From DASRJG01 sp964647625 (lineage in GTDB: Bacteria > Acidobacteriota > Polarisedimenticolia > Polarisedimenticolales > DASRJG01), in assembly GCA_964647625.1 (NCBI GenBank), contig CAZYHZ010000010.1, positions 26,198-90,197 on the forward strand: a stretch of 64,000 nt of DNA. The letters run 5' to 3'. The notes under the pieces are model-generated. The model was not told where the DNA came from and did not search any database. It worked only from the letters and a program-made list of their open reading frames with translations. The position numbers and the translations under genes are program-made. Positions 34,691 through 42,634 of the stretch are shown here, piece after piece (position 1 is the stretch's first letter; each line of letters begins with the position of its first letter).

Positions 34691-35854
34691 TCACTGCTTC
34701 TTCTGATCGTCGGGCTGCTGCCCCTTGTCCTTTTTCTTGTCCTTCTGGGGCTGGCCCTTGGACTTGGCATCTTGGTGCTGCGGCTGTCCCTGCTGCCGCT
34801 GTTGCTGCTGATGCTGCTGCGCTTGCGGCTGTGGCTGTGGCTGTGGCTGTGGCTGCGGCTGCGGATGCGCCTGTGGCTGTGCCTGTGGCCGCGGTTGCTC
34901 CTGCTGAGCCTGCCGCTCGCGCTCGTACTGCTGGCGCTGCTCCATCGACCGGTGCTCCACCGGGCGCTGCTGCGCCGGCGCGCGCTCGTCGATGGTCGGG
35001 CGCTGCTGTTGAAGTTGCTGCTGCTCCCGCTGCGGGATCTGCGGCTCGCGCCGCTCACCGGTGCGTTGCTGCGGAGGTGCGGGCTGAGACGCCGCGACGG
35101 GCTCGGCCGCGCGGATCCGTCCCGCGCTCGAGGTCACGCGGAGGTCCGCCAGGCTTCTCTGTCCGCTCGGCGCGACGCGCGGCATCAGCTGCTCGACGGG
35201 CCGGACGTCCACCCGCCGGCCGGTCACGCGCTCCACCGTCCGCACGTCGGGACCACGGTTCACGACGATGTTCTGCTCGACCGTGATGTTGTTGACGACC
35301 TGCGTGCGGGCGATGATCGCGCCGCGCGTCTCGACCGGGACCACGCGCGTTCGAATGCGCGGAGCCAGGAAGTCGCCGGCTCCCACGAAGACGAACAGGT
35401 TGGGGTCCTCGCGCGGCGTGATCGACATGCCGATCGAGAACCCGACGGGCACGGGCGCCCATCCGATGTAGTCCGGCCCTGTCCGGAAGACGACCCACGA
35501 CGGGGCCCACGTGTACCCCGGCACCCAGACCCAGCCGTACATCGGGTCGAGTACCCAGGTGCCGTAGTGGTAGGGAATCTCACCCCAGCTGTAGTCGGAC
35601 AACCATGTCCAGCCGACATCGCTGCATTCCCAGTGCCCGTCGTAGTAAGGATTCCAGCCCGTCCGGTATTCGTGCGGCTGCCAGACGCGGCCGTACTGCG
35701 CGGACACGAGCCAGTCCCCGTGCGGGCTCAGATCCGAATAGAACAGATTCAGGGACACGCCGACCGCGGCTTGCGCGGACGACAGAGAGTCCGCCGCGAT
35801 GGGACATGCAACGACCAGTGCTGCGAGCGCTACGTTTCTGAGGAATCGCATCAT
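34691..35854 (-). CDS. Exported DUF6600-type protein with YxWxP repeats and Gln/Pro-rich tail
   Basis: A 387-residue protein with signal peptide (VALAALVVACPIAADSLSSAQA). Residues ~40-140 hold aromatic repeats (HGDWLVSAQYGRVWQP, DGHWECSDVGWTWLSDYSWG, YGTWVLDPMYGWVWVPG), typical of DUF6600/YXWGxW-like secreted proteins. After a beta segment (~150-260) the tail from about 270 is Gln/Pro-rich, first QQ-rich, then a (PQ)n run, ending in a lysine-rich stretch (KSKGQPQKDKKKDKGQQPD). The tail is probably disordered. AGGTGAGG precedes ATG 35854; ATG 35851 is an equal alternative. Function unknown; it is divergent from the OmpW-like gene. Confidence 0.75.
   Translation of the reverse strand: MMRFLRNVALAALVVACPIAADSLSSAQAAVGVSLNLFYSDLSPHGDWLVSAQYGRVWQPHEYRTGWNPYYDGHWECSDVGWTWLSDYSWGEIPYHYGTWVLDPMYGWVWVPGYTWAPSWVVFRTGPDYIGWAPVPVGFSIGMSITPREDPNLFVFVGAGDFLAPRIRTRVVPVETRGAIIARTQVVNNITVEQNIVVNRGPDVRTVERVTGRRVDVRPVEQLMPRVAPSGQRSLADLRVTSSAGRIRAAEPVAASQPAPPQQRTGERREPQIPQREQQQLQQQRPTIDERAPAQQRPVEHRSMEQRQQYERERQAQQEQPRPQAQPQAHPQPQPQPQPQPQPQAQQHQQQQRQQGQPQHQDAKSKGQPQKDKKKDKGQQPDDQKKQ
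34826..34885. repeat. In-frame hexanucleotide repeat encoding Pro-Gln
   Basis: Several near-perfect tandem copies of GGCTGT (plus strand) change to GGCTGC at one end. They encode the alternating Pro-Gln run in the DUF6600-type protein. Because six is a multiple of three, copy-number changes would keep frame and vary tail length. Confidence 0.8.
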
Positions 35855-35962
35855 CGATCCTCACCTTTCTCCCCTCAAAGAAAACCTCCTCCGGTCACCC
35901 GGACAGTCAGCAACCGCGGTGCCATCGCACATCGAGCGCGGGATCGTGGGATTTCTCATGCA

Positions 35963-36097
35963 CCGCCCGCGAGCGGGCGGGGAATTGCGACATGCGGGGG
36001 GAAAGAGTTCACGATGGGCGCAGCATCCAATATTGAATGGCGCGGCTCCGACGCTCGCGGTTTCCTTCGTCGTCGTTGCGGGAAATCCCCGACGACG
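35963..36097. promoter_or_regulatory. Two palindromes in the DUF6600/OmpW divergent intergenic region
   Basis: The 324-base gap 35855-36178 holds no gene. It contains a perfect palindrome CCGCCCGC-GA-GCGGGCGG at 35963-35980 and a stem-loop at 36068-36097 (outer arms CGTCGTCG/CGACGACG with an inner CGGG/CCCG pairing). Either could be an operator or RNA hairpin for the flanking envelope genes; no function can be assigned. Confidence 0.4.
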
Positions 36098-36178
36098 CGT
36101 AGAAATTCGCGCGGGTACGATCTTTGCGATCCGAGTGATGACGTTCGATCGTTCCTTGACGAAAGGAGATCCACGATC

Positions 36179-36802
36179 ATGGCTAAGAACCCGATCTGGA
36201 CCATTGCGGTTTGCTCGGCCGTCATCGCCACCGTCCCCTCGGCTCGCGCGCAGGACACGCACGTGAAGATCTACGCGGGGCCGGCGTACGTCGCCCCCAT
36301 GCAGGATTCCGACATCACGCTCGGCACGGTCACCGACACGATCAAGTCGGAGGATCACGTGGGCTGGAACCTCGGCGTCGAGGGCCGCGGCAAGGTCGTC
36401 GGGGTGGAGCTCGACTACGTGAACGCCGATCAAGACGTCAAGTTCGGCGGCTCCACGATCGGCGACACGACGTTTTCGCCGCTCACGGCGACCGTGAACT
36501 TCCACGTCATCCCGACGAAGGTCGTCGATTTCTACTTCGGCCCGTCCTACACCTGGGTGAACTGGGGAGACATCCACCTGAACGCGACCGGCGGAACGAT
36601 CACGGGCTCGTCGGGCGACCTCAAGACCGACAGCGCCCACAACTGGGGCGTGAGCCTCGGTCTCGACTTCGGGATCGGCAAGCACTTTGCAATCTCGACC
36701 GGACTCAAATACCTGAACGTCGATCTTCAGACCAGCGACGGCACGATCGCCACCGACGTGAAGCCGCTCGTCGCCCGGATCGACGCGGCCATCCGCTTCT
36801 GA
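36179..36802 (+). CDS. OmpW-like outer-membrane beta-barrel
   Basis: A 207-residue barrel with signal peptide (IWTIAVCSAVIATVPSARA) and AAAGGAG before ATG 36179. Strands include VKIYAGPAYVAPMQDSD, VGWNLGVEGRGKVVGVELDY, DFYFGPSYTWVNWGD and KHFAISTGLKYLNVDLQ, ending VARIDAAIRF with the terminal Phe. Length and layout fit the eight-stranded OmpW/OmpX-type group, which form narrow channels for small hydrophobic compounds. The specific substrate is unknown. Confidence 0.72.
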   Translation: MAKNPIWTIAVCSAVIATVPSARAQDTHVKIYAGPAYVAPMQDSDITLGTVTDTIKSEDHVGWNLGVEGRGKVVGVELDYVNADQDVKFGGSTIGDTTFSPLTATVNFHVIPTKVVDFYFGPSYTWVNWGDIHLNATGGTITGSSGDLKTDSAHNWGVSLGLDFGIGKHFAISTGLKYLNVDLQTSDGTIATDVKPLVARIDAAIRF

Positions 36803-36849
36803 GCTCGAACGGAGGCCGACCGAGCCGTAGGGGCACGGAGGTGAATGCC

Positions 36850-37740
36850 ATGACAACACGACGAGCGCTGTGTCTGGCCGGAGGCGGAGTTCTCGGCGCC
36901 GCGTACGAGATCGGCGCCCTGACCGCCGTCGAAGACCGCCTCCCCGACCGGGACGGCCGAACCGAATGGGACATCTTCGTCGGCGTGAGCGCGGGGGCCC
37001 TCGTGGCATCGTTCCTGGCGCAGGGGGTCGCCGCGCGCACGCTGTACGACTACTTCTCGCACTCGGATCTCGCGCCCTCGATCTTTGGGCTTCGCAAGTC
37101 CCGCATTCGCCGCTTCGAACGAGGACTGCGCGAGGTCTTCGACGCGATGCGCCTGTCCAATTCCTTCTCGGATCTCCGCAAACCGCTGTTCATCTCCGCG
37201 ATCGACGTCGACGACTCCGAAGAGGTGATCTTCGGAACCGAAGGCACGGAGACGGCGACGATCACCGAAGCGGTCGCCGCATCCTGCGCGATCCCGCCGG
37301 TCTTCGGCCCCATGACGATCGGCTCGCGTCGGTTCGTGGACGGAGCCCTCGGCTCGCCCCTCCGTCTCGACATCGCGACGGAGGCCGGCGCCACGCACGT
37401 GCTGGCCGTCGATCCGATCGCTCCCCAGCGCCCGCCGCTCGCGTGCCGGACGCTCGACGCAATCCTGACGCAGTGCCAGCGCATCGAACACGCGTCGCGC
37501 GCCGCGCTGGCGCTGGCCTACGCCGCTCTCGCGACGCCCGATGTCAAGGTGCTCGTCCTCCGTCCGCGGCGCCGCGACATGTACGTCCAGGGCTCGATGG
37601 AGTGGCGGGCGACGTCCCGCCTGATGCGACTCGGCTACGACCTCACCGCGAGACGGCTCGAGCAGGACGACGCCGCCGAGTTCTTCCGGACGGCACCGCG
37701 TTCGCTCGCCTTTTCGCAACCGACGCGCGCGGCGATCTGA
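36850..37740 (+). CDS. Patatin-like phospholipase
   Basis: A 296-residue Ser-Asp dyad lipase. Seen: oxyanion loop LAGGGVLGAAYEIGAL, nucleophile motif GVSAG, and catalytic Asp in RFVDGALGSPL. It probably hydrolyses phospholipid acyl esters; no signal peptide is seen, so it is likely cytosolic or secreted by another route. ATG 36850 is preferred over GTG 36841 because of spacing to the upstream GGCACGGAG. It follows the OmpW-like gene by 47 nt on the same strand. Confidence 0.85.
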   Translation: MTTRRALCLAGGGVLGAAYEIGALTAVEDRLPDRDGRTEWDIFVGVSAGALVASFLAQGVAARTLYDYFSHSDLAPSIFGLRKSRIRRFERGLREVFDAMRLSNSFSDLRKPLFISAIDVDDSEEVIFGTEGTETATITEAVAASCAIPPVFGPMTIGSRRFVDGALGSPLRLDIATEAGATHVLAVDPIAPQRPPLACRTLDAILTQCQRIEHASRAALALAYAALATPDVKVLVLRPRRRDMYVQGSMEWRATSRLMRLGYDLTARRLEQDDAAEFFRTAPRSLAFSQPTRAAI

Positions 37741-37760
37741 AAAGCAGGTAAGATGCATGC

Positions 37761-38222
37761 ATGAAAAAGCTCCTCATCGGGATCGTTCTCGCGGCCCCGC
37801 TCAACGTCTTTGCCGCGGCGCCGCTCAACGTCCACACCGGGACCTGGGCGCTGATCGAAGAAAAATCGCGGCCCGATCCCGCGTGGGGAAAGATCTCGAA
37901 AATCGTCGTCTCGGAGGCGGGCGACAAGATCAAGATCGTCTCGGATGGGGTCGACGGACACGGGAAGCCGGTGCACAGCGAATGGACCGGGCAGTTCGAC
38001 GGCAACGACTACCCCGTCACCGGAGACCCGACGGCCGATACACGCGCCTACAAGCCGGTGGATGCGCTCACCTTGCTGACCACCGTCAAGAAAAAGGGCC
38101 GGCCCGACTTGACCGGCCGCGTCGCGGTGTCCCCCGATGGAGCGGTGCAAACGTCCACGCTCTCCGGGACCGATGCCGCGGGCAAGCACGTCGTGAAAAA
38201 GTCCGTCTACGAAAGACGCTAG
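37761..38222 (+). CDS. Exported protein of unknown function
   Basis: A 153-residue protein with signal peptide (KLLIGIVLAAPLNVFAAAP). Mature blocks: NVHTGTWALIEEKSRPDPAW, KISKIVVSEAGDKIKIVSDG, a repeated beta pattern and TTVKKKGRPDLTGRVAVSPDG. It resembles small lipocalin-like DUFs that begin with GTWxL, but this is not firm. AAGCAGGTAAG lies before ATG 37761. Part of a same-strand cluster of exported proteins from 36179 to 41316. Confidence 0.65.
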   Translation: MKKLLIGIVLAAPLNVFAAAPLNVHTGTWALIEEKSRPDPAWGKISKIVVSEAGDKIKIVSDGVDGHGKPVHSEWTGQFDGNDYPVTGDPTADTRAYKPVDALTLLTTVKKKGRPDLTGRVAVSPDGAVQTSTLSGTDAAGKHVVKKSVYERR

Positions 38223-38292
38223 ACCCTCCCCCTCGCCGCGCCTCATCGCCTCATCGTCTCTCGCGGCATCCGCTCGAGAAAGGAGACTTGCC

Positions 38293-38829
38293 ATGCAGAC
38301 GACCAGCATCGTCCTCGTGGTGGCATCGGCGATCGCCGTTGCGGCGATCATCCTGTGGCTGGCGGCTCGTGCCCGCCGATCCGAGCATCTCAAGAAGGCA
38401 TTCGGCGGCGAATACGATCGCGTGATCGACGCCAAGGGCGGCCGGTCGCGCGCCGAAGCGGAGCTGCTCGCGCGCGAGAAGCGCGTGGCGGCCTTCGACA
38501 TCCATCCGTTGACGACGAGGGACCGGGATCGGTTCGCCGATCGCTGGAAGGACACGCAGGCCGCGTTCGTCGACGATCCGGTCGGCGCCGTATCGCGAGC
38601 GGACGCCCTCCTCGAAGAGGTCATGCGCGCGCGCGGGTATCCGGTCGCGGAATTCGAGCGCCGCGCCGAGGATCTCTCCGTCGATCACCCGCGCTTCGTC
38701 CACAACTACCGGGAAGCGCACGCCATCGCGCTCGCGGCGCGCAGCGGCACGGTCCGGACCGAGGACCTGCGGCGGGCGACCATCCAGTACCGCGACCTCT
38801 TCGAGGACTTGCTTGACGCCGCCGCGTGA
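38293..38829 (+). CDS. Membrane-anchored conserved hypothetical protein
   Basis: A 178-residue protein: one N-terminal membrane helix (IVLVVASAIAVAAIILWLAA), then a soluble part with RSEHLKKAFGGEYDRVID, RSRAEAELLAREKRVAAFDIHPLT, WKDTQAAFVDDPVGAVSRAD and RARGYPVAEFERRAEDLSVDHP. These blocks are shared by a family common in Acidobacteriota and related phyla that I recognise only as hypothetical. AAAGGAG precedes ATG 38293. Confidence 0.75.
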   Translation: MQTTSIVLVVASAIAVAAIILWLAARARRSEHLKKAFGGEYDRVIDAKGGRSRAEAELLAREKRVAAFDIHPLTTRDRDRFADRWKDTQAAFVDDPVGAVSRADALLEEVMRARGYPVAEFERRAEDLSVDHPRFVHNYREAHAIALAARSGTVRTEDLRRATIQYRDLFEDLLDAAA

Positions 38830-38871
38830 CGGCGTCGACGCCGTGTGCGACAAGGCCGGGGCCCGCTTAGG

Positions 38872-39483
38872 ATGAGATCCGTGATGCCGAACATGGTTCG
38901 ACTCATGGCGGCCGCAGCCGCGGTGACCGCGGCGACGATCGCCCCGGCGGCGGATGCGAAGCCGTCGACGACGCCCATCCATCGCCGGGCCGCGCCGATC
39001 AGCCAGGCCGATGCGAACGCGATCCAAGGGTTCGAGGCCCGGCTCAAGGACTACCTCGCGCTGCACCGGAAGCTCGAGGCGACGCTTCCCAAGCTTTCGA
39101 AGGAAGCGACCCCTCAGGACATCGACAAGAATCAGCGCGCCCTCGGCGGGCTGATCAAATCCGAGCGTGCCGGGGCCAAGCGCGGCGACTTCTTCACTCC
39201 CGGCATGCAGAGCATCGTTCGCCGGATGATCGACGCGCTGCTCAAGGGGCAGGGCAAGGCGATCGAGAATTCGATCATGGACGAGAATCCCGGGGTTCCG
39301 GCGCTTCAGATCAACGATCGCTACCCGGACAAGGTTCCGCTGTCGACGATGCCACCCCAGGTCTTGGAGACGCTGCCGAAGCTCGAAGAGGATCTGGAAT
39401 ATCGGTTCATCGGAAAGAAGCTCGTCTTGCTCGACACGCATGCCCACATCGTCGTGGACATGACCGAGAACGTGCTTCCGTAG
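38872..39483 (+). CDS. Exported protein of unknown function
   Basis: A 203-residue protein with signal peptide (VRLMAAAAAVTAATIAPAADA). The mature part has RAAPISQADANAIQGFEARLKDYLALHRKLEATLP, then a helical region and LVLLDTHAHIVVDMTENVLP at the end. The pattern FxxRLxDYxxLHRKLExxLP recurs in exported hypothetical proteins of Acidobacteriota and deltaproteobacteria. ATG 38872 is chosen for the signal peptide; ATGs at 38884 and 38893 are possible. Function unknown. Confidence 0.68.
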   Translation: MRSVMPNMVRLMAAAAAVTAATIAPAADAKPSTTPIHRRAAPISQADANAIQGFEARLKDYLALHRKLEATLPKLSKEATPQDIDKNQRALGGLIKSERAGAKRGDFFTPGMQSIVRRMIDALLKGQGKAIENSIMDENPGVPALQINDRYPDKVPLSTMPPQVLETLPKLEEDLEYRFIGKKLVLLDTHAHIVVDMTENVLP

Positions 39484-39505
39484 CGCCTCGCGCGGAGGGT
39501 CGACG

Positions 39506-40432
39506 ATGTCCGTGCGCCGGCTCATGTCGATCGCGATCGTGGCCGCCTGCGCGGTGCTCGCGACCCGCGGCCAGTCGCCGGCCCCGGCCGGCCCGGCCAC
39601 CGTCCTCGCCCCCGGCACGGCCGACGGCGTCGTCCCGCTTCCGAACAAGAAGGGATCGCTGAAGTTCACCGTGCTCGGCGATTTCGGGACCTCGGGAAGC
39701 GGCGAGTACGAGCTGGCCGCGCAGATGGCGAAGCTCTGCGAAGGATTCAAGGTCAATTTCGTCATCACGGTCGGCGACAACCTGTACGGCTCCGAGCGGC
39801 CTCAGGACTTCAAGCGCAAGTTCGAGGATCCCTACAAGCCGATGCTCGACGCCAAGATCAAGTTCTACGGCACGCTCGGCAACCACGACGCCCGCGAGCA
39901 GCGCTACTACAAGCAGTTCAACATGGATGGCCAGCTCTACTACACGCTGAAGGCGCCGTCCGAGAGCGTGCGCTTTTTCATGCTGGACAGCACCTACCCG
40001 GTTCCGGAGCAGATCGCGTGGCTCGAGAAGGCACTCAAGGACTCGACGGAGAAGTGGAAGATCGCGGTCTTTCACCACCCGCTCTATTCCTCGAGCGGCC
40101 GGCACGGCTCCGATCTGAAGCTCCGTGAGACGCTCGAGCCGCTCTTCGTGAAATACGGCGTCAGCGTCGCGTTCACCGGACACGATCACGTCTACGAGCG
40201 CATCAAGCCGCAGCACGGGATCGTGCATTTCGTCGTCGGCTCGGGCGGCCAGCTCGCGTTCGGCGACATCCACAAGGGCTCGCCGCTCACCGCGAAGGGC
40301 TTCGACACCGACAACGTGTTCCTCGCGGTCGAGATCTCGGGCGACACCCTCACCTTCAACGCGATCTCCCGCGAGGGCAAGGTGGTCGATTCGGGGATCG
40401 TCGAGCGCCGCCCTCAGGCGGAGCCCTCGTGA
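39506..40432 (+). CDS. Exported purple-acid-phosphatase-like metallophosphoesterase
   Basis: A 308-residue protein with signal peptide (LMSIAIVAACAVLATRG). All metallophosphoesterase blocks are present in order: VLGDFGTSG, ITVGDNLYG, LGNHDARE, VFHHPLYSS and FTGHDHVYER. It should bind two metals and hydrolyse phosphate monoesters or diesters in the periplasm. GGAGGG precedes ATG 39506. The phospholipase D-like gene starts within its stop codon (GTGA), so the two enzymes are translationally coupled and may act on related phospho-substrates. Confidence 0.87.
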   Translation: MSVRRLMSIAIVAACAVLATRGQSPAPAGPATVLAPGTADGVVPLPNKKGSLKFTVLGDFGTSGSGEYELAAQMAKLCEGFKVNFVITVGDNLYGSERPQDFKRKFEDPYKPMLDAKIKFYGTLGNHDAREQRYYKQFNMDGQLYYTLKAPSESVRFFMLDSTYPVPEQIAWLEKALKDSTEKWKIAVFHHPLYSSSGRHGSDLKLRETLEPLFVKYGVSVAFTGHDHVYERIKPQHGIVHFVVGSGGQLAFGDIHKGSPLTAKGFDTDNVFLAVEISGDTLTFNAISREGKVVDSGIVERRPQAEPS

Positions 40433-41316
40433 AGGCGATCGTTCAACCGGAAGCCGGTGTCGGACCGGTCGTCCAGGCCATCCGGCGCGCCCGCGCGTCG
40501 ATCGACGTGAGCATCTTCCGTCTCGATCGCAAGGAAATCGAAGCTGCGCTGGCCGCTGCGGTCGTCCGGGGCGTCAAGGTTCGGGCGCTGATCGCCCACA
40601 CGAACACGGGCGGCGAGGCGAACCTGAGGAAGCTCGAGCAGCGCCTGCTCGCCTCGGGCGTGATGGTCACGAGGACATCGGACGAGCTGCTGCGGTACCA
40701 CGGCAAGTACATGATCGCGGACCAAGCGCTCTACGTCTTCGGATTCAACTTCACGAAGCTCGACATCGCGAAGAGCCGAAGCTTCGGCATCGCCACGCGG
40801 GACCTGAAGACCGTCAAGGAGGCGCAGAAGCTGTTCGAGGCCGATACGACGCGGCAGCCCTACGTTCCCGCGAGGTCGAACCTGGTCGTCAGCCCCGAGA
40901 CCGCACGCGATCAGCTCGGCCGTTTTCTCGCGGGCGCCCGGAAAGAGCTGGCCATCTACGACGTCAAGGTCCACGACCCCGCCATGCTCAGGATCCTGAA
41001 GGAGCGGGCGCGCCGGGGCGTGAAGATCCGGATCATCGGAACGATGAAGGGAACGATCGACACGGTCGTGGTCCGGAAACCTTCGGTGCATCGGCTCCAC
41101 GTCCGCGCGATCATCCGCGACGGCACCCGGGCGTTCGTCGGGAGCCAGAGCCTGCGCGCCATCGAGCTCGACCGGCGGCGCGAGTTCGGATTGCTGGTCA
41201 GCAACCCGGCGGTGACGCGCCAGCTCCTGCAGGTGTTCGAGACGGACTGGGCCGGACCCCGCGCCATGGCGGAAGAGACGGGCGGGCCCCACGAGAAGGA
41301 GAAGGCCGCCGGGTGA
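40429..41316 (+). CDS. Phospholipase D-like protein with one intact HKD motif
   Basis: A 295-residue protein without a signal peptide. The first HKD motif is complete (YHGKYMIAD, then VFGFNFT). The second half has the same layout, LHVRAIIRDGTRAFVGSQSL, but its lysine is replaced by arginine (HxR). Two HKD motifs normally form one active site, so activity may be altered or this may be a binding or regulatory member. GTG 40429 overlaps the metallophosphoesterase stop. Cytosolic location contrasts with the exported partner. Confidence 0.8.
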   Translation: MKAIVQPEAGVGPVVQAIRRARASIDVSIFRLDRKEIEAALAAAVVRGVKVRALIAHTNTGGEANLRKLEQRLLASGVMVTRTSDELLRYHGKYMIADQALYVFGFNFTKLDIAKSRSFGIATRDLKTVKEAQKLFEADTTRQPYVPARSNLVVSPETARDQLGRFLAGARKELAIYDVKVHDPAMLRILKERARRGVKIRIIGTMKGTIDTVVVRKPSVHRLHVRAIIRDGTRAFVGSQSLRAIELDRRREFGLLVSNPAVTRQLLQVFETDWAGPRAMAEETGGPHEKEKAAG

Positions 41317-41319
41317 GCG

Positions 41320-42525
41320 TCACCGGTCCGGACAGCGCGCGTGCTCGGTGATCTCGCGGCGCTTCTTCTTGAACAGCGCCACCCAGTCGTCGATGGTGAC
41401 CTCGCGAACGCGCCGGGTCTCGTCCAGAAACGTCTCGTGGAGCGCCTCCACGCGCGCGACGCGGAAGAGATCGGCGATCTGCTTGTCCGACAGCGCATCG
41501 AGCTGCGCCGCGAGCAGGGCCCGCCCGGCCTCGCCGATGACGGGGTCCTTGAGCGTCGTCCGGCGGAACACGCCGCCCACCGACGTCAGACGCGCGCGGC
41601 AATGCGCGTCGTCGCGCCACACCTTGCGGGACCGCCAGCCGACGTAGTCGATGCGGCCGGGTCCGCCGGTCGTGAATCCGCCGGCGCCGAAGACCGAGCC
41701 CAGGTCGTCGACGTAGAGGATCGGCCGCTCGCACGTCGCCGTCCCGTTCCGATCGCCGTCGATCGCGTCCTGGGGACAGGCCAGCGTGTTCTGCTTCGCC
41801 TTGTTGTCGGCGTTCTGCACGAACGCGTTCAGCAGCTTGAGGGCGTCGATCTCCGCGCGGGACGCTCCGCCTCGCGACGGATCGACGAGATCGAGAGCTT
41901 TCCAGTCCCAGCCCTGTTGATCTTTTTCTTCGATGGTCGCGGCGTCGACCGGGTCTTCGATCGCTGCGAGCGGGAACCGATGGGTACCGGCGTGAGCCTC
42001 CTCCGGAAGCTTCGCGATCAGTCCCTTGTCGTCGTGAGGGAGCAGCGTCGACCGGCTCACATAGTCCCAAGGCCGCTCGGGGCATCCGTGACAGGTCACC
42101 TCGACCGGGATCATCCGGTCGGCATAGAAGCCGAGCGCCCAGAACAGGCGCGTGCCGAGCACCTCGCCGAACACTTCCTTGTAAGGCCCGATCCCGTTGT
42201 ACTTGACCTTGACGATCGTGCCGTCGTCGAGCCGGCACGAGAACTTCTCCGACCGTCCCGTCATCTGCTTGGGATAGAACGTGCAATCGATCTCGTCGCC
42301 GGGACCGAACGGAAGCCGGCCGGGTGGCCCGGCGTAGAGGTCCTTCGTTGCGACGTCGCTCGGCTCGAACACGCGGGCGCGACGGATCATGTCGAGGCGC
42401 TGCTCGGCCGTCGGCTTCGGGAACTTCTCGTGGTGGAGGCTCCCGGAGCGCGCGATCGCCGCTCCGCCGATCGCGACGAGGAGCCATCCCGCGATGGTCA
42501 GGCCGTGTCCGCTCTGCCGGTCCAT
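41320..42525 (-). CDS. Membrane-anchored protein, possibly an atypical kinase fold
   Basis: A 401-residue protein with an N-terminal membrane helix (GLTIAGWLLVAIGGAAIA). Conserved-looking blocks: DDGTIVKVKYNGIGPYKEVFGEVLGTRLFWALGF, VTCHGCPERPWDY, LKLLNAFVQNADNKAKQNTLAC and YVDDLGSVFGAGG. The order Lys (VKVKY), Glu (GEVLG), D-N-K-x-x-x-N (NADNKAKQN) and metal-type DDLG is like HipA/FAM20/PI3K-type kinases. This is inference by motif order only. Paired cysteines (CxxC and others) suggest an oxidising compartment. The stop is 3 nt from the convergent gene. Whether it is an active kinase is unknown. Confidence 0.6.
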   Translation of the reverse strand: MDRQSGHGLTIAGWLLVAIGGAAIARSGSLHHEKFPKPTAEQRLDMIRRARVFEPSDVATKDLYAGPPGRLPFGPGDEIDCTFYPKQMTGRSEKFSCRLDDGTIVKVKYNGIGPYKEVFGEVLGTRLFWALGFYADRMIPVEVTCHGCPERPWDYVSRSTLLPHDDKGLIAKLPEEAHAGTHRFPLAAIEDPVDAATIEEKDQQGWDWKALDLVDPSRGGASRAEIDALKLLNAFVQNADNKAKQNTLACPQDAIDGDRNGTATCERPILYVDDLGSVFGAGGFTTGGPGRIDYVGWRSRKVWRDDAHCRARLTSVGGVFRRTTLKDPVIGEAGRALLAAQLDALSDKQIADLFRVARVEALHETFLDETRRVREVTIDDWVALFKKKRREITEHARCPDR

Positions 42526-42634
42526 GCGTCCACCCTCACGATCGAGCCTAACAGCGAGGGGATCGCGCCGCAGATCGAGCCTAGGGGATTTACCCCATCG
42601 CGCGCGGCCCGGCGAAGCAGTAGGGTTTCGTACG

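Noticed and set aside
34772..36178. Plus-strand leucine-rich frame upstream of the OmpW-like gene
   Set aside because: It is antisense to the DUF6600 gene, where CAG/CCG repeats read as Leu/Trp codons; the real barrel gene starts at 36179 with its own ribosome binding site and signal peptide.
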